Positions 25,936 to 34,654 are shown, numbered from the stretch's first letter. The stretch is DNA of 63,289 nt from Hyphomicrobium_A sp035517115 (GCA_035517115.1 DATIZL010000020.1:1-63289), one strand, 5' to 3'. A program made the numbers and translations. The notes: generated by a model from the sequence alone, not told the origin.

Positions 25936-26292
25936 ATGCGAATGATCGGGAAGACGACGACCGCGGCCGTCGCGCTGGCGTTTGCCATCGCGATTGCGGG
26001 CTGCTCGAACAACTCCTCATCGAGCCAGTACACCGGCACGTGGAAGACCAAGGACACGACGGGCGGCGACTTTGAGATCACGCTCGCCGCCGACGGCAAG
26101 GCGAGCGGCAGCCGCCCCGGCGAAGCCTTGAACGGCACGTGGAAGGAAGAGGGCGGCGCGGCCGTGATCAAGTGGGACTCTGGCTGGACCACGAAGATCG
26201 CCAAGGAGGGCGACGCGTACAAGAAGATGGGCTATGAGAAGGACGCGAACGCCGCGCCGAGCAGCACGGCCGATGCGGTGAAGGTGAAGTAG
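25936..26292 (+). CDS. Small lipoprotein
   Basis: The 118-residue protein has a lipoprotein signal peptide with the lipobox IAGC (Cys22). The mature part (SNNSSSSQYTGTWKTKDTTGGDFEITLAADG) resembles a lipocalin-like or META-like small beta-barrel pattern (GTWK...GKASG...NGTWKEEGGA), with two GTWK repeats. A GGGAGAAAA site precedes ATG 25936. It should be anchored to the outer or inner membrane. No function can be assigned. Confidence 0.82.
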   Translation: MRMIGKTTTAAVALAFAIAIAGCSNNSSSSQYTGTWKTKDTTGGDFEITLAADGKASGSRPGEALNGTWKEEGGAAVIKWDSGWTTKIAKEGDAYKKMGYEKDANAAPSSTADAVKVK

Positions 26293-26402
26293 CCGCAAAA
26301 GGCCCTCACGACGCGAGGTCTGAGGAGGGCGCCGCGGCGAGCGGCGCCCTTATTCCTATCCGCCGGTGTCGCGGACCCACCGGCCAAGGGGAGGTGACGC
26401 AA

Positions 26403-26687
26403 ATGGCACTGTCGCTGTCGCAGATTATCGTCTGGCTCATCATCGGCCTCATCGGCGGGACGCTCGCGGGTGTGGTCGTGCGCTGGCAGAGGGAAGGGTT
26501 CGGCTGGTGGACCAATCTCGGCATCGGCCTCGTCGGCGCCGTCGTGGGCGGCGTGCTGTTCCGGCTATTCGGCATTCTGCCCGGGCTTGAGAGCATCGCC
26601 ATCTCGCTCCGCGATGTCGTCTCCGCCTTCACGGGATCGATCCTGTTCCTCCTGGGGCTGTGGCTCTGGCAGAAGCGGAGCGCCTAA
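26403..26687 (+). CDS. GlsB/YeaQ/YmgE-like transglycosylase-associated membrane protein
   Basis: The 94-residue protein is mostly hydrophobic, with about three membrane segments and Gly-rich packing motifs (LIIGLIGGTLAGVVVRW, IGLVGAVVGGVLFRLFG), the pattern of the GlsB/YeaQ/YmgE family. These small inner-membrane proteins are often stress-induced but have no settled function. ATG 26403 is chosen over a GTG at 26394 because GGGGAGGTGA, a very strong ribosome binding site, covers that GTG and is correctly spaced for the ATG. Confidence 0.82.
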   Translation: MALSLSQIIVWLIIGLIGGTLAGVVVRWQREGFGWWTNLGIGLVGAVVGGVLFRLFGILPGLESIAISLRDVVSAFTGSILFLLGLWLWQKRSA

Positions 26688-26762
26688 GAGAACCAAAAGC
26701 GTGTCCGCAGTCTTCACGATCCGGCGCTAGGATTGGTGCCGGGCCACAATGGGGAGCTGCCC

Positions 26763-27218
26763 ATGGTGTTGCGCGTCGTCGGGATCGACCACATTTCGCT
26801 GCGCGTCGGCGACTTTCAAAAGTCGAAGGCCTTCTACGGCAAGCTGATGCCTTTCCTCGGCTTCAAGGTGCTCGATGAGTACCCGGATGCCATCGGCTGG
26901 ACCAACGGCAGGACGCGGCTGTGGATCGGGCAGGCGGACGCCGAGGGCAAGAAGCACAAGCACCGCATCGGCGACATCGGCTTCCACCACTACGCGTTCG
27001 AGCTCGAAAGCCGCAAGGCCGTGGACGAGCTGCAGACGTTCGTCAAGAAGCTCGGCGCCAAGATCGTCGACCCGGCGGGCGAGTACTACGACGACTACTA
27101 CGCGGTGTTCTTTCTCGACCCCGACGGGCTGAAGCTCGAGGGCATGAAATGGGGCGAGCGCACCGCGCTGGCCAAGCGCAAAAAGGCAGCAAAGCCCAAG
27201 CGCAAGCGCGCCGCATGA
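26763..27218 (+). CDS. VOC-family (glyoxalase/bleomycin-resistance-like) protein
   Basis: The 151-residue protein starts MVLRVVGIDHISLRVGDFQKS with the usual metal-ligand His (DH). It then has two beta-alpha-beta-beta-beta modules, ending with FHHYAFELES and DYYAVFFLDPDGLKLEGM, where the Glu is the other ligand position. VOC proteins range from lyases and dioxygenases to resistance proteins, and the substrate cannot be told. The tail is Lys/Arg/Ala-rich. A second VOC gene of a different subfamily follows at 27305. Confidence 0.85.
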   Translation: MVLRVVGIDHISLRVGDFQKSKAFYGKLMPFLGFKVLDEYPDAIGWTNGRTRLWIGQADAEGKKHKHRIGDIGFHHYAFELESRKAVDELQTFVKKLGAKIVDPAGEYYDDYYAVFFLDPDGLKLEGMKWGERTALAKRKKAAKPKRKRAA

Positions 27219-27304
27219 GGCTCGAAAAATAGTTGCGCCGCGTTGTCGGCAGACGCCTTCCCCAGACGTCCTAGGGGCGCAAACCGATTGCCGGGAGACC
27301 GTTC

Positions 27305-27793
27305 ATGAAGACGATCATGCCCTGCCTGTGGTTCGACAAGGAGGCCGAGGAAGCCGCGAACTTCTACTGCTCGATTTTCAAGGATGCCAAGCTCGGCGGC
27401 ATCACCCGCTACGGCAACGAAGGCCGGGAGGTTCACGGCGGCAAGCCAGGCAGCGTCTTGACGGTCGAGTTCTCCCTCGATGGCCGCAAGTTCCTCGCCC
27501 TCAACGGCGGCGCCCACTTCAAGTTCAACGAGGCGATCTCGTTCCAAGTGCTGTGCGAGAGCCAGGAGGAGGTCGACTACTACTGGGAGAAGCTGTCGGC
27601 GGGCGGCGATCCCAAGGCGCAGCAGTGCGGCTGGCTCAAGGACAGGTTCGGGGTCTCCTGGCAGATCGTGCCCGTGGTGCTGCCGACGCTCCTGGCGCAC
27701 AAGGACCGGGTGAAGGCCGACCGGGTCATGAAGGCGCTCTTGCAGATGAAGAAGCTTGATATCGCAGCGCTGCAGCGCGCCCAGGCGGGCTAA
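27305..27793 (+). CDS. PhnB-like VOC protein (3-demethylubiquinone-9 3-methyltransferase-like)
   Basis: The 162-residue protein starts MKTIMPCLWFDKEAEEAANFYCSIF and includes GKPGSVLTVEFSLDGRKFLALNGG and WLKDRFGVSWQIVP. These hallmarks mark the PhnB/YjdN branch of the VOC superfamily, sometimes misnamed demethylubiquinone methyltransferase. It is soluble and dimeric by family. No catalytic residues can be assigned, and the function is unknown. It is preceded by another VOC gene but separated by 86 bp. Confidence 0.88.
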   Translation: MKTIMPCLWFDKEAEEAANFYCSIFKDAKLGGITRYGNEGREVHGGKPGSVLTVEFSLDGRKFLALNGGAHFKFNEAISFQVLCESQEEVDYYWEKLSAGGDPKAQQCGWLKDRFGVSWQIVPVVLPTLLAHKDRVKADRVMKALLQMKKLDIAALQRAQAG

Positions 27794-27941
27794 AGGCATC
27801 TACTATTTGGCGTCATGGCTAACGCCGGTAAACCAAGCCCGCCGAAAATCGAGTCCGCGGGCGATGCTTCACGCCAGCTTAACATCCCTTCGCGCAATCT
27901 CTCGGCGATTAATGCGTTTTGCAAGCATCGGAGCTGGCGTC

Positions 27942-28106
27942 ATGAAGGTGCGCACGCGCTTTGCCCAGGATGAAGGCGGCGCGACGTCGATCGAATACGC
28001 GCTGATCGCCGGCGTCATCGCGCTCGGCATCGTCGCGTCCGTGTCGCTGCTGCCCACCGCGCTCAACGGTTTCTTCGGCAACGTGAGCACGAATCTCTCG
28101 CGCTGA
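27942..28106 (+). CDS. Flp/Fap-type type IVb pilin
   Basis: The 54-residue protein has the Flp layout: a short charged leader, then a Gly-Ala-Thr-x-Ile-Glu-Tyr prepilin-peptidase site (EGGATSIEYALIAGVIALG), where cleavage after Gly leaves Glu+5. A single hydrophobic helix follows. Flp pilins are processed by a CpaA-type peptidase and assembled by the Tad/Cpa system for surface attachment. No tad/cpa genes are in the window, so this is an orphan pilin locus. ATG 27942 is the likely start; an in-frame ATG at 27912 would add ten residues. Confidence 0.88.
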   Translation: MKVRTRFAQDEGGATSIEYALIAGVIALGIVASVSLLPTALNGFFGNVSTNLSR

Positions 28107-28196
28107 GCCTTATGCGCCAGGGCTTCTTGAAATCGTCACGGTTGGCTGGCACTAAGCCCGCATCGTAAAAATCGACAACAGTCAGGATCCTCAGGA

Positions 28197-28748
28197 ATGC
28201 GGCCCTCCCAAACGGCCACCGTCCACGTCTGCGCCCTCCGCCACCTGCCCGACATGCTCGAAGAGACGCGCGCACGCCACCTTATCAGCGCCATCGACAG
28301 CTACTTCCAGCCCGCCACGCCCCTGACAATCGCCGCGGACCGCCACCTGCGGCTTGAGATGCACGACATCGTCGAGGCCCGGCCCGATGCGACGCTTCCC
28401 GCCCAGCACCACGTGCGCAAGCTTCTCGACTTCGTCGAAGGCTGGGACCGCCGCGAGCCGATGCTCATCCATTGCTACGCGGGCTTGAGCCGCTCCACGG
28501 CGACGGCCTTCATCACCCTGTGTGCGATCAACCCCGGCACGCCCGAGGAAGCGATCGCGCAAGCGCTGCGACGCTGCTCCGACACGGCGGTGCCGAACAA
28601 GCTGTTCGTGGCACTGGCGGACGCGGAGCTCGGCCGCAAGGGCCGCATGAGCGCGGCGCTCGCGAGCATGGGGCCGCATAGGTTCGCCGCGGAGTGCGAG
28701 CCGTTCGGCGTTAACGCTCTGCACGGTCCGCGCGATCGCGCCGCCTAA
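28197..28748 (+). CDS. Small protein tyrosine phosphatase-like protein
   Basis: The 183-residue protein contains the PTP signature H-C-x5-R (IHCYAGLSRST, about residues 98-105), with a hydrophobic strand before it and helices after. The general-acid region may be around EMHDIVEARPDA. It resembles rhizobial tyrosine phosphatase-family proteins of about 170 residues. It is probably cytosolic and acts on phosphotyrosine or another phosphomonoester. It is alone in its unit, and no kinase is nearby. Confidence 0.82.
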   Translation: MRPSQTATVHVCALRHLPDMLEETRARHLISAIDSYFQPATPLTIAADRHLRLEMHDIVEARPDATLPAQHHVRKLLDFVEGWDRREPMLIHCYAGLSRSTATAFITLCAINPGTPEEAIAQALRRCSDTAVPNKLFVALADAELGRKGRMSAALASMGPHRFAAECEPFGVNALHGPRDRAA

Positions 28749-28816
28749 GGCGCTGTACCCGTATGGCGCTCTGCTCTATCCTTGCGCACGATCCGTGCTC
28801 TTGGAGCGTACGCAGG

Positions 28817-29104
28817 ATGCCAAAGGGATTCGGGTACCACCTGCTTCCAGTGCTCGCGGTCATCGCAACGCTAATGGCGCCCATCGCGATCCCGTGCACT
28901 GCAGAGACGGCCGAGGACGAGCCGACCATAGAGTCGCTCTTGAAGTCCGGGTGGCAGATTGCGGGCTACACGGGCGCGGTCGACAACTGGTCGACCTTCA
29001 TAGTGTTCCGGCATCCGGACCAGCCCTATCTCGTCCAGTGCCGGACGGGCTACGACGCCACGCGCGAGCCGCACATCAAGCCGCACTGCTACAAGCTGCG
29101 CTAG
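28817..29104 (+). CDS. Small secreted protein, 95 aa
   Basis: The N-terminus MPKGFGYHLLPVLAVIATLMAP forms a signal peptide, probably cleaved near CTAE. The mature part (SGWQIAGYTGAVDNWSTFIVF, YLVQCRTGYDATREPHIKPHC) looks like a small periplasmic domain with a Cys pair. ATG 28817 is selected because the signal peptide begins there; an in-frame ATG at 28763 is possible. I recognise no family. Confidence 0.65.
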   Translation: MPKGFGYHLLPVLAVIATLMAPIAIPCTAETAEDEPTIESLLKSGWQIAGYTGAVDNWSTFIVFRHPDQPYLVQCRTGYDATREPHIKPHCYKLR

Positions 29105-29119
29105 CGTGCGCTCCGCGTA

Positions 29120-29623
29120 TCAATAGGGCGGCCGATCGGCCGGCGGCGGAGGCGGCGGCCCGTCGGGCGGCGGACCTACGTCGCGCAGGTACGGGCACAG
29201 TCTCTTCTGCCCGGAGTAGGTGGTGTAGAGCCCCGTGCGCCACTCGAAGGTGCGGAAGTTCGCAAGGCAAATCTCGCGCGGGTCGCCATGGTAGTTGGCG
29301 GGATAATAGTAGGGGCCGTCGTAGGGGCCCTCGTCGTAATAGTGGCCCGGATGCGGCCGATAGGCTTCATCGGCGATGATGGCGCCGGCAATGACGGCGG
29401 CGCCAAACCCGATGAACGGCCACGGACCCCAGCCCCCGCCGCGATGGTAGCCGTATCCGTGGTAGCCCCATCCGCCACCGTAGCCCCAGCCGCGGCCGTG
29501 CCATTGCACATGCGTGAGGCCGTCGATGTGCGGCTGGGAACCGAGGGCGATCGGGCTCGCTTGCACGGGCACCACCGCCAGCGCCACCGCAAGCCCGGCG
29601 GCCGAGAGTTTCGCTAGGGACAT
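29120..29623 (-). CDS. BA14K-like secreted protein, Gly/Tyr/His-rich
   Basis: The 167-residue protein has a signal peptide (MSLAKLSAAGLAVALAVVPVQA) and a Gly/Trp/Tyr/His-rich stretch. A short membrane-like segment (FIGFGAAVIAGAIIA) follows, and then a C-terminal module CLANFRTFEWRTGLYTTYSG ending in a second Cys (RLCPYL). That module is the hallmark of BA14K family proteins, first known as Brucella antigens and common in Rhizobiales. The very end is Pro-rich. ATG 29623 follows AAGGAGCC. They are thought to sit in the envelope; their role is poorly defined. Confidence 0.82.
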   Translation of the reverse strand: MSLAKLSAAGLAVALAVVPVQASPIALGSQPHIDGLTHVQWHGRGWGYGGGWGYHGYGYHRGGGWGPWPFIGFGAAVIAGAIIADEAYRPHPGHYYDEGPYDGPYYYPANYHGDPREICLANFRTFEWRTGLYTTYSGQKRLCPYLRDVGPPPDGPPPPPPADRPPY

Positions 29624-29845
29624 TGTTGGCTCCTTATGTCCGCTCCTCGCCTGTGCCGAGGCGATGCTCGCGAGCTCAATTCGAATCTGAAGTTTTGCGA
29701 TGGGACGCCAGCATTTTGTCGGCAAAGGGGCGCCTCATTGCAGGGCGACCGTCGGCCGCGGGCCCTGTAGCGGCCATGCAGCATCGCAGGCGAACAACTA
29801 TGGCCGCTACGGGAACGCCGGCCGCCCCTCATGCGTTTCCGCGCC

Positions 29846-30025
29846 ATGGATCGCGATGACACGCCCCAACGCCCGCGCAAGAGGTTCGATCCGCTCGCCC
29901 GTCCCTTCGAGTGGTACCGTCTTCCCCTCGCGATCAAGCTTGGGGTTCTGCAGCTGTGGCGCAAGGAGCAGGAGGCCAAGCCGGCGCAGCCGGGGATGCC
30001 CCCAAAGATCGCCAAGAGGCGCTGA
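29846..30025 (+). CDS. Small basic hypothetical protein, 59 aa
   Basis: This short open frame (MDRDDTPQRPRKRFDPLARP, then FEWYRLPLAIKLGVLQLWRK) is rich in Arg/Lys with an amphipathic centre, and has GC-rich third positions like its neighbours. There is no clear ribosome binding site for ATG 29846 or for the in-frame ATG at 29831. It could be a real small protein or chance. Confidence 0.4.
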   Translation: MDRDDTPQRPRKRFDPLARPFEWYRLPLAIKLGVLQLWRKEQEAKPAQPGMPPKIAKRR

Positions 30026-30173
30026 GAGGACCCTACGGCGCCACGAGCATGGCGCGGTAGGGGCGCGCTTGGCCGACGGCCATGTGTGGGGTGAGCGCGG
30101 CGCTGGGTATGGTCATCACCTCCCCGCTCAAGCTGTAAGCTTAGAGGGGATGCGATCACGCATTCTGTGACGA

Positions 30174-30250
30174 TGGTAGCGGGACCGAGACTTGAACTCG
30201 GGACCTACGGATTATGATTCCGCCGCTCTAACCAACTGAGCTATCCCGCC
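30174..30250 (-). tRNA. tRNA-Met (anticodon CAT), CCA encoded
   Basis: On the minus strand, 77 bases fold as a cloverleaf: acceptor GGCGGGA / TCCCGCT (first pair G-U), D-stem GCTC/GAGC, anticodon stem GCGGA/TCCGT with loop ATCATAA, T-arm CCGAG-TTCAAGT-CTCGG, discriminator A and genomic CCA. The CAT anticodon suits elongator Met. A lysidine-modified tRNA-Ile2 also has CAT, but the sequence closely resembles the rhizobial elongator tRNA-Met as I remember it. Confidence 0.92.
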
Positions 30251-30320
30251 ACGAAAGACGGTCTATAAGGAGCGCGCTCGGAGACTGTCAAGGTCGCAGG
30301 GAGACGGGAAGCGTCGCGCC

Positions 30321-31046
30321 TTACTCCGCCGCGAGGCGGGCGGCGGCGTCCGCCTTGGCGAACCGTATCATCGTGAAGAGGCCGAAAGGCCGCAGCGACC
30401 TGCGCTCGACGAGTTGGAGATCGTCGCACACGGTCACGCGCGAGACGTCGAATACCGAGCGCCAGCCGATCTTGTCGGCGAACGGCGCCATGCGCCGCTC
30501 GACCCAGCCGCGCACGCCTTCGCGCTGGCTGAAATGATTGACGAGCAACACCTGGCCGCCGGGCTTGGTCACGCGCGCCAACTCGCGCATCACCATCTCC
30601 GGCTCCGGGACCACGGTCATCACGTACATGGCGACGACGGTGTCGAAGGCGGCGTCGGGAAACTTGAGGTCGGCTGCGTCCATCTCGTGCAGGCCGGTGA
30701 CATGGCCGAGGTCCTCGGCGGCGACGCGCTCGCGCGCCTTCTCGAGCATGTCGAGCGAGAGGTCGATGCCGACGATCTCCAAGCGCTTGTCATAGTCGGG
30801 CAATGAAAGTCCGGTACCAACGCCAACCTCGAGGACGCGCCCCGCACCCTCGTTGATGACCTCCACTGCATGGCGGCGTCCCTCGCGCGCGATCATGCCG
30901 AAGGTGTAGTCGTAGACCGGTGCCCAGCGGCGATAGGCCTCGAGCACGGCGCCCTCGTCGATGCGGCCGATGCCGACGATGCGTCCCTGAGCCCGTTGCA
31001 GGAGCGCTGGCCGCCGCCTCAGCTCGGTCTGCGACATCGATTTCAT
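30321..31046 (-). CDS. SAM-dependent phospholipid N-methyltransferase (PmtA-like)
   Basis: The 241-residue class I methyltransferase has motif I VLEVGVGTGLSLPDY (about 73-87), the acidic strand EIVGIDLS, motif near HEMDAADLKF and the post-II strand VVAMYVMTVVPEPE. The sequence YRRWAPVYDYTFGMI near the N-terminus is typical of PmtA-type phosphatidylethanolamine N-methyltransferases in alphaproteobacteria, which make phosphatidylcholine from PE. The start at 31046 (MKSMSQTELR) is preferred; ATG 31037 is also possible. Substrate assignment rests on overall resemblance and is not proven. Confidence 0.82.
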   Translation of the reverse strand: MKSMSQTELRRRPALLQRAQGRIVGIGRIDEGAVLEAYRRWAPVYDYTFGMIAREGRRHAVEVINEGAGRVLEVGVGTGLSLPDYDKRLEIVGIDLSLDMLEKARERVAAEDLGHVTGLHEMDAADLKFPDAAFDTVVAMYVMTVVPEPEMVMRELARVTKPGGQVLLVNHFSQREGVRGWVERRMAPFADKIGWRSVFDVSRVTVCDDLQLVERRSLRPFGLFTMIRFAKADAAARLAAE

Positions 31047-31122
31047 TTGGGCACTCGCTCCTCTTGCCGACGCGACCCAAGAACTATCCGTCCCGCTTGC
31101 CTGCGCAACGAACCCGGCCGGG

Positions 31123-32322
31123 TCAGCCGAGCGCGACAGCGGCTTCCAGCGTCTCCGCGTTCGCGTGGGACAGCGTGCGCGCGATAAACCCGCCGCCCAA
31201 CAAACGGGCGCGCTCATCGCCGTCTGAATAGAACACGCAGGCCTGTCCCACCGCGACCCCGTCCTCGCCTTCCTCTAGCACGACCCTCGCCGCGCCATCC
31301 GCCTCCGCAAATAAGGTCGCCGGTCGCGGCGCCTGCGCGGAGCGGACACGCACATAGAGAGACAGGCCACCCGCGGTCGCTTCCGCAAACGGCTCGTCCC
31401 CTAGCCAGTTTGTGTTCTTAAGGAGAAGAATGGTCGTGCGCAAGGCGGCGCGCGGCCCCACCACGACCTCGTTGCGCCCGGCGTCGAGACGGATCACGTA
31501 AAGCGGCTCCGGGCCAGGGATTTTGATGCCGCGGCGCTGGCCGACGGTAAAGTTGATGATGCCCTCGTGGCGGCCCAAGCGGCGCCCGTCGACGTGGACG
31601 ATGTCGCCGGGCTTCAGCGCGCCCGGCTTCAAGCGCTCGACGACGCCGGTGTAGCGGCCGGTCGGCACGAAGCAGATGTCCTGACTGTCAGCCTTGTCGG
31701 CGACAGGAAGACTTAGCTCGGAAGCAAGCGCGCGCACCTCGGCCTTGCGCAGGCCGCCGAGCGGGAAGCGCAGGAAGCGAAGCTGCTCGGGCGTGGTGGC
31801 GAAGAGAAAATAGCTCTGGTCGCGGTCGGGATCGGCCGGGCGCAGGAGCTCAGGTCCGCGCGCACCCTCGCGCCGCTCGATGTAGTGCCCGGTCGCCATG
31901 GCCTCGGCGCCGAGGTCCTTGGCCGTTGCGAGCAGGTCGCGGAACTTGATCTTCTGATTGCAGGCGACACAGGGGAGCGGCGTCTCGCCCGCGGCGTAGC
32001 TCTCGGCAAAGCCTTCCATCACGGACTGCGCAAAGCGACTCTCGTAGTCGAGCACATAGTGCGGGATCGCCAGCGCCTCGGCGACGCGGCGCGCATCGTG
32101 AATGTCCTGGCCGGCGCAGCAGCTGCCCTTACGGCCCGTCGCTGCGCCGTGGTCATAGAGCTGCAGGGTGATGCCGACCACGTCGTGGCCTGCGCGCTGC
32201 ATGAGCGCAGCGGCGACGGCCGAGTCCACCCCGCCCGACATGGCCACCACGACGCGCTTGCGGGCGCCGCCGCGGTGGGGCGTCGGTGCGGTCGAGGCCG
32301 ATGGAGGGGAGGATGTGGGCAA
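31123..32322 (-). CDS. mnmA: tRNA 2-thiouridylase MnmA
   Basis: The enzyme thiolates U34 of tRNA Lys, Glu and Gln. Visible motifs are the PP-loop VAMSGGVDSAVAA, the first catalytic cysteine in PCVACNQKIKF and the second in DSQDICFVPTGRY. The GHYIERR and HEGIINFTVGQRRGI segments and a C-terminal beta-barrel are also present. I propose TTG 32322 as start: AGGAAA lies just upstream, and the start-to-PP-loop distance (about 24 residues) fits homologues. An ATG at 32427 in frame would add 35 Arg/Pro-rich residues unlike the family. Confidence 0.9.
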   Translation of the reverse strand: MPTSSPPSASTAPTPHRGGARKRVVVAMSGGVDSAVAAALMQRAGHDVVGITLQLYDHGAATGRKGSCCAGQDIHDARRVAEALAIPHYVLDYESRFAQSVMEGFAESYAAGETPLPCVACNQKIKFRDLLATAKDLGAEAMATGHYIERREGARGPELLRPADPDRDQSYFLFATTPEQLRFLRFPLGGLRKAEVRALASELSLPVADKADSQDICFVPTGRYTGVVERLKPGALKPGDIVHVDGRRLGRHEGIINFTVGQRRGIKIPGPEPLYVIRLDAGRNEVVVGPRAALRTTILLLKNTNWLGDEPFAEATAGGLSLYVRVRSAQAPRPATLFAEADGAARVVLEEGEDGVAVGQACVFYSDGDERARLLGGGFIARTLSHANAETLEAAVALG

Positions 32323-32601
32323 ACGGCTTTTCCTATGGCCAGGGCGCCCCCTTTGGGCGGACCCGGCGGCAACTGGCGGCTTTCTATTGCGCCGCAACTT
32401 AAGGTGTCGCTGACAAAGCGCAAGCAAACGGGGCCCCGCGCTTGTCCCCTGGGGGCGCGCGGCCCATCCCTTACGTCAACGTTAATTGCGCGGCGAGCGC
32501 CGCGAGCAGCCGGTTTATGTTATGTTTACTCAATAACTTAGGCCGGTCTTAATCGTGTTGGATTATCGATGAGACTGGTCGATGAGTGTGTAACGAGTAT
32601 C

Positions 32602-32883
32602 ATGACCGAACAACAGATGAGAGCGCGGGTGCGCTACGTTATCGGGCCCGATGGGAGCCCGCTGACAGTCGCGGATCTCCCTCCGCGGGATACCAAGCGT
32701 TGGGTCATCCGCCGCAAGGCGGAGGTGGTCGCCGCCGTGCGCGGGGGCCTGCTCAGCATTGAGGAAGCCTGCGAGCGTTACAAGCTGACCGTCGACGAGT
32801 TCCTCTCCTGGCAGCGCTCGATCGACAAGCATGGCCTGCCGGGTCTGCGCGCAACGCGCATCCAGGAGTACCGCGGCGGCTAG
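32602..32883 (+). CDS. sciP: CtrA inhibitor SciP (DUF1153)
   Basis: The 93-residue protein matches SciP of Caulobacter (about 92 aa) along its length. The segments RYVIGPDGSPLTVADLPP, TKRWVIRRKAEVVAAVRGGL and LTVDEFLSWQRSIDKHGLPG form a helix-turn-helix. SciP binds promoters and CtrA itself and blocks CtrA-activated transcription in early G1. ATG 32602 gives the family N-terminus; an earlier in-frame ATG at 32569 adds 11 unconserved residues. ctrA lies 1.8 kb downstream on the same strand, so regulator and target are neighbours. Confidence 0.93.
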   Translation: MTEQQMRARVRYVIGPDGSPLTVADLPPRDTKRWVIRRKAEVVAAVRGGLLSIEEACERYKLTVDEFLSWQRSIDKHGLPGLRATRIQEYRGG

Positions 32884-32916
32884 CAGCGGGGTCCGCTTAA
32901 CGACGTTCAACCGAGA

Positions 32917-33471
32917 TCAGACCCCGTCGGCCTTCTTTGCCGGCGCCTTTGCCTTTTTCGCTTTCGGCGGCGCCTCGGCCTCGGGTGACTGCGGCTCCCA
33001 CCCCTTGTCGCCTTCCGCGCAGCCGATCGACCCCGCACCCCAGCGGCGCACGTCCGCCTCCATCGACTTGGCGAGCGGCTCGGGCAGCTTGATGTTCTCC
33101 ACCACCAGCGAGGTGGCCTCGCCCTCGTTGGCGATGCCCACGCGGAAGGCCTTCTCTCCCTTCTGCGTGTCGAGCGTCCGGTCGCGCTCGTGAATGATGA
33201 TCTCGGCCTTGCCTCCCTGGCCGGCCGGCTCCGCCTCGGCGTGGTAGACGTAGTTGGCCTTCAACGGTCCCGAGGATCCAAACCAGCAGGCCATGGCTCC
33301 GCGGGCAATGCGCGCATACACCTCGGTCGGGGCGCCGACGACAGAGGCCTCGGATACGGTGCCGGTGATCTCAGACAGCGAGGGTAGCTTGGGTGGCGTG
33401 GCGTTCGAGCACGCGCCCGCGAGCGTCACGGCGGCACCCACGCTGGCACTGATGAAGCCCGGTCGCAGCAT
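32917..33471 (-). CDS. Probable secreted protein or lipoprotein, 184 aa
   Basis: The N-terminus MLRPGFISASVGAAVTLAGAC is hydrophobic and ends at a Cys in LAGAC, an imperfect lipobox. The mature domain (about 40-155) has three further Cys-containing or Gly-rich segments, and the C-terminal 25 residues are Ala/Lys/Pro-rich. ATG 33471 is preferred; ATG 33483 is four codons upstream. It lies between sciP and the FliJ-like gene. I recognise no family. Confidence 0.65.
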   Translation of the reverse strand: MLRPGFISASVGAAVTLAGACSNATPPKLPSLSEITGTVSEASVVGAPTEVYARIARGAMACWFGSSGPLKANYVYHAEAEPAGQGGKAEIIIHERDRTLDTQKGEKAFRVGIANEGEATSLVVENIKLPEPLAKSMEADVRRWGAGSIGCAEGDKGWEPQSPEAEAPPKAKKAKAPAKKADGV

Positions 33472-33597
33472 GCGCTCGTCCAACCCGCTTGGTCCCTAAT
33501 CCGGGATTTGGTTGGCACGCGGCGGCACCCAAGACAAGGCTCGCCCATCTGGCGGCCACGGGGATTGCCGAGGGGACCGGTCGGGCTGGCGGTGGTG

Positions 33598-33978
33598 CTA
33601 GCGCAAGACGGCGCTCGGGGCGCGGTCCGGACGCCGGCGGCTGCGCAGCTCGGCACGGGTCTCGGGCGTATCGGCGCGGGCCACCTGCTCCAGGGCCTCG
33701 TCGCGCTCGCGCTGGGCGGCCTCGAGCTTGGCCTTGAGGCCATCGGCGGAGGTGCGCAGGTTATCGCGGCGCAGGCTCGCCGATTTGGCGAAGGTCGAGT
33801 AGGCAAAGTGGGCCGGATCCTTGATGCCGGTGCGGTCCTCCTCGGCCCTGATCTGACGGTCGAGATCGGCAGCCATATTCTCGAACTCGCGGATCATGTG
33901 CTCGAGATCGGCGACCTTGCGTGCCTTCTCGTCCGCCTCGAACCGCTTCAGCCTCAGCGCCGATTCCCGTGCTTTCAT
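33598..33978 (-). CDS. FliJ-like coiled-coil protein of the ctrA locus
   Basis: The 126-residue protein is almost entirely charged helix (MKARESALRLKRFEADEKAR, IREFENMAADLDRQIRAEED), followed by DPAHFAYSTFAKSASLRRDN. Rhizobiales genomes carry this protein next to ctrA, usually annotated flagellar export protein FliJ. It would form a coiled coil similar to the stalk of the export ATPase. No other flagellar genes are in the window, so a flagellar role rests on the annotation habit of the family. It is transcribed away from ctrA. Confidence 0.8.
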   Translation of the reverse strand: MKARESALRLKRFEADEKARKVADLEHMIREFENMAADLDRQIRAEEDRTGIKDPAHFAYSTFAKSASLRRDNLRTSADGLKAKLEAAQRERDEALEQVARADTPETRAELRSRRRPDRAPSAVLR

Positions 33979-34654
33979 CGTTCGATACCCCGGACAAATT
34001 CGAACTCGATGGCAAATGAAACAAGAAGCGTGCCACGGCTCGCGCGAGGGTCCTCCCTAAATCGCCGAGCGCCGCCCCTGTTTTTCGCCATGCGGCGCAG
34101 GGGCAAAAGCCGCCCGTACCGACCTTCTCACCAAATCTGACACGGCGCCATTAAGTTGCGGTAAAGCAACGCAAAGCTCAATCTCTCCAGATTAAGCCTA
34201 ATCGGGTCCAAAAAATGGCTTCGCGCCTATAGGGCCGCTTGGCGAATTCTGTTACCTCTAGATTCGTTGGCGATTTCGGGGCTCGGCCAACGCACTCCTG
34301 GGACCGGCGGCAGGCAAGAGGCAGGCTCTGCGCGAAGGCCAGGTTCAAGCGTTGCCCTAGTTCCGCGGGGTTTCGAGGCCTACATACAAATTCGTGGTGT
34401 CCACGCGGGTCAGCAGGCCGCGCGCACCGCCCTTTTGGGCGGCGGGTGTTGCGTACGCCGGCAAAGGTCCCGCTTGCCCGGTAGGGAGAACGGTGTCGCT
34501 CAAGTTTCGTTAGAGAGTTGGGTCGAAGAGAAAGACTTAATTAGGGTTTGTTAACTTTCCGGCGGTAATTTCCTAACGATGACTTAGCTCGAAGGGATGG
34601 CGGCCAGTCCCTTCGTGAAGCGGGCAGCGGCGCGGGACTTGGAAGAGGAAGACA
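33979..34654. promoter_or_regulatory. Long ctrA/fliJ-like intergenic region
   Basis: No convincing gene lies in these 676 bases; base composition drops compared with neighbours. It holds one GANTC site (GATTC, 34261), the sequence methylated by CcrM. CtrA-box-like half sites occur at 34151 (TTAA-N7-TAAA, one mismatch from TTAA-N7-TTAA) and near 34537-34556 (TTAATTA-GGGTTTG-TTAAC). In Caulobacter, ctrA is controlled by its own product and by GANTC methylation, so similar control is plausible. Ribosome binding for ctrA is GGAAGAGGAAGAC before ATG 34655. Confidence 0.5.

Noticed and set aside
32323..32427. N-terminal 35-residue extension of MnmA from ATG 32427
   Set aside because: The extension is Arg/Pro-rich and not seen in MnmA proteins; a TTG with AGGAAA upstream fits the family length better.
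34151..34165. CtrA box TTAA-N7-TTAA before the FliJ-like gene
   Set aside because: The second half is TAAA, not TTAA; kept only as a note in the leader description.
34239..34554. Two short plus-strand frames in the ctrA leader
   Set aside because: Low-quality translation, no ribosome binding site and lower GC at third positions; treated as non-coding.
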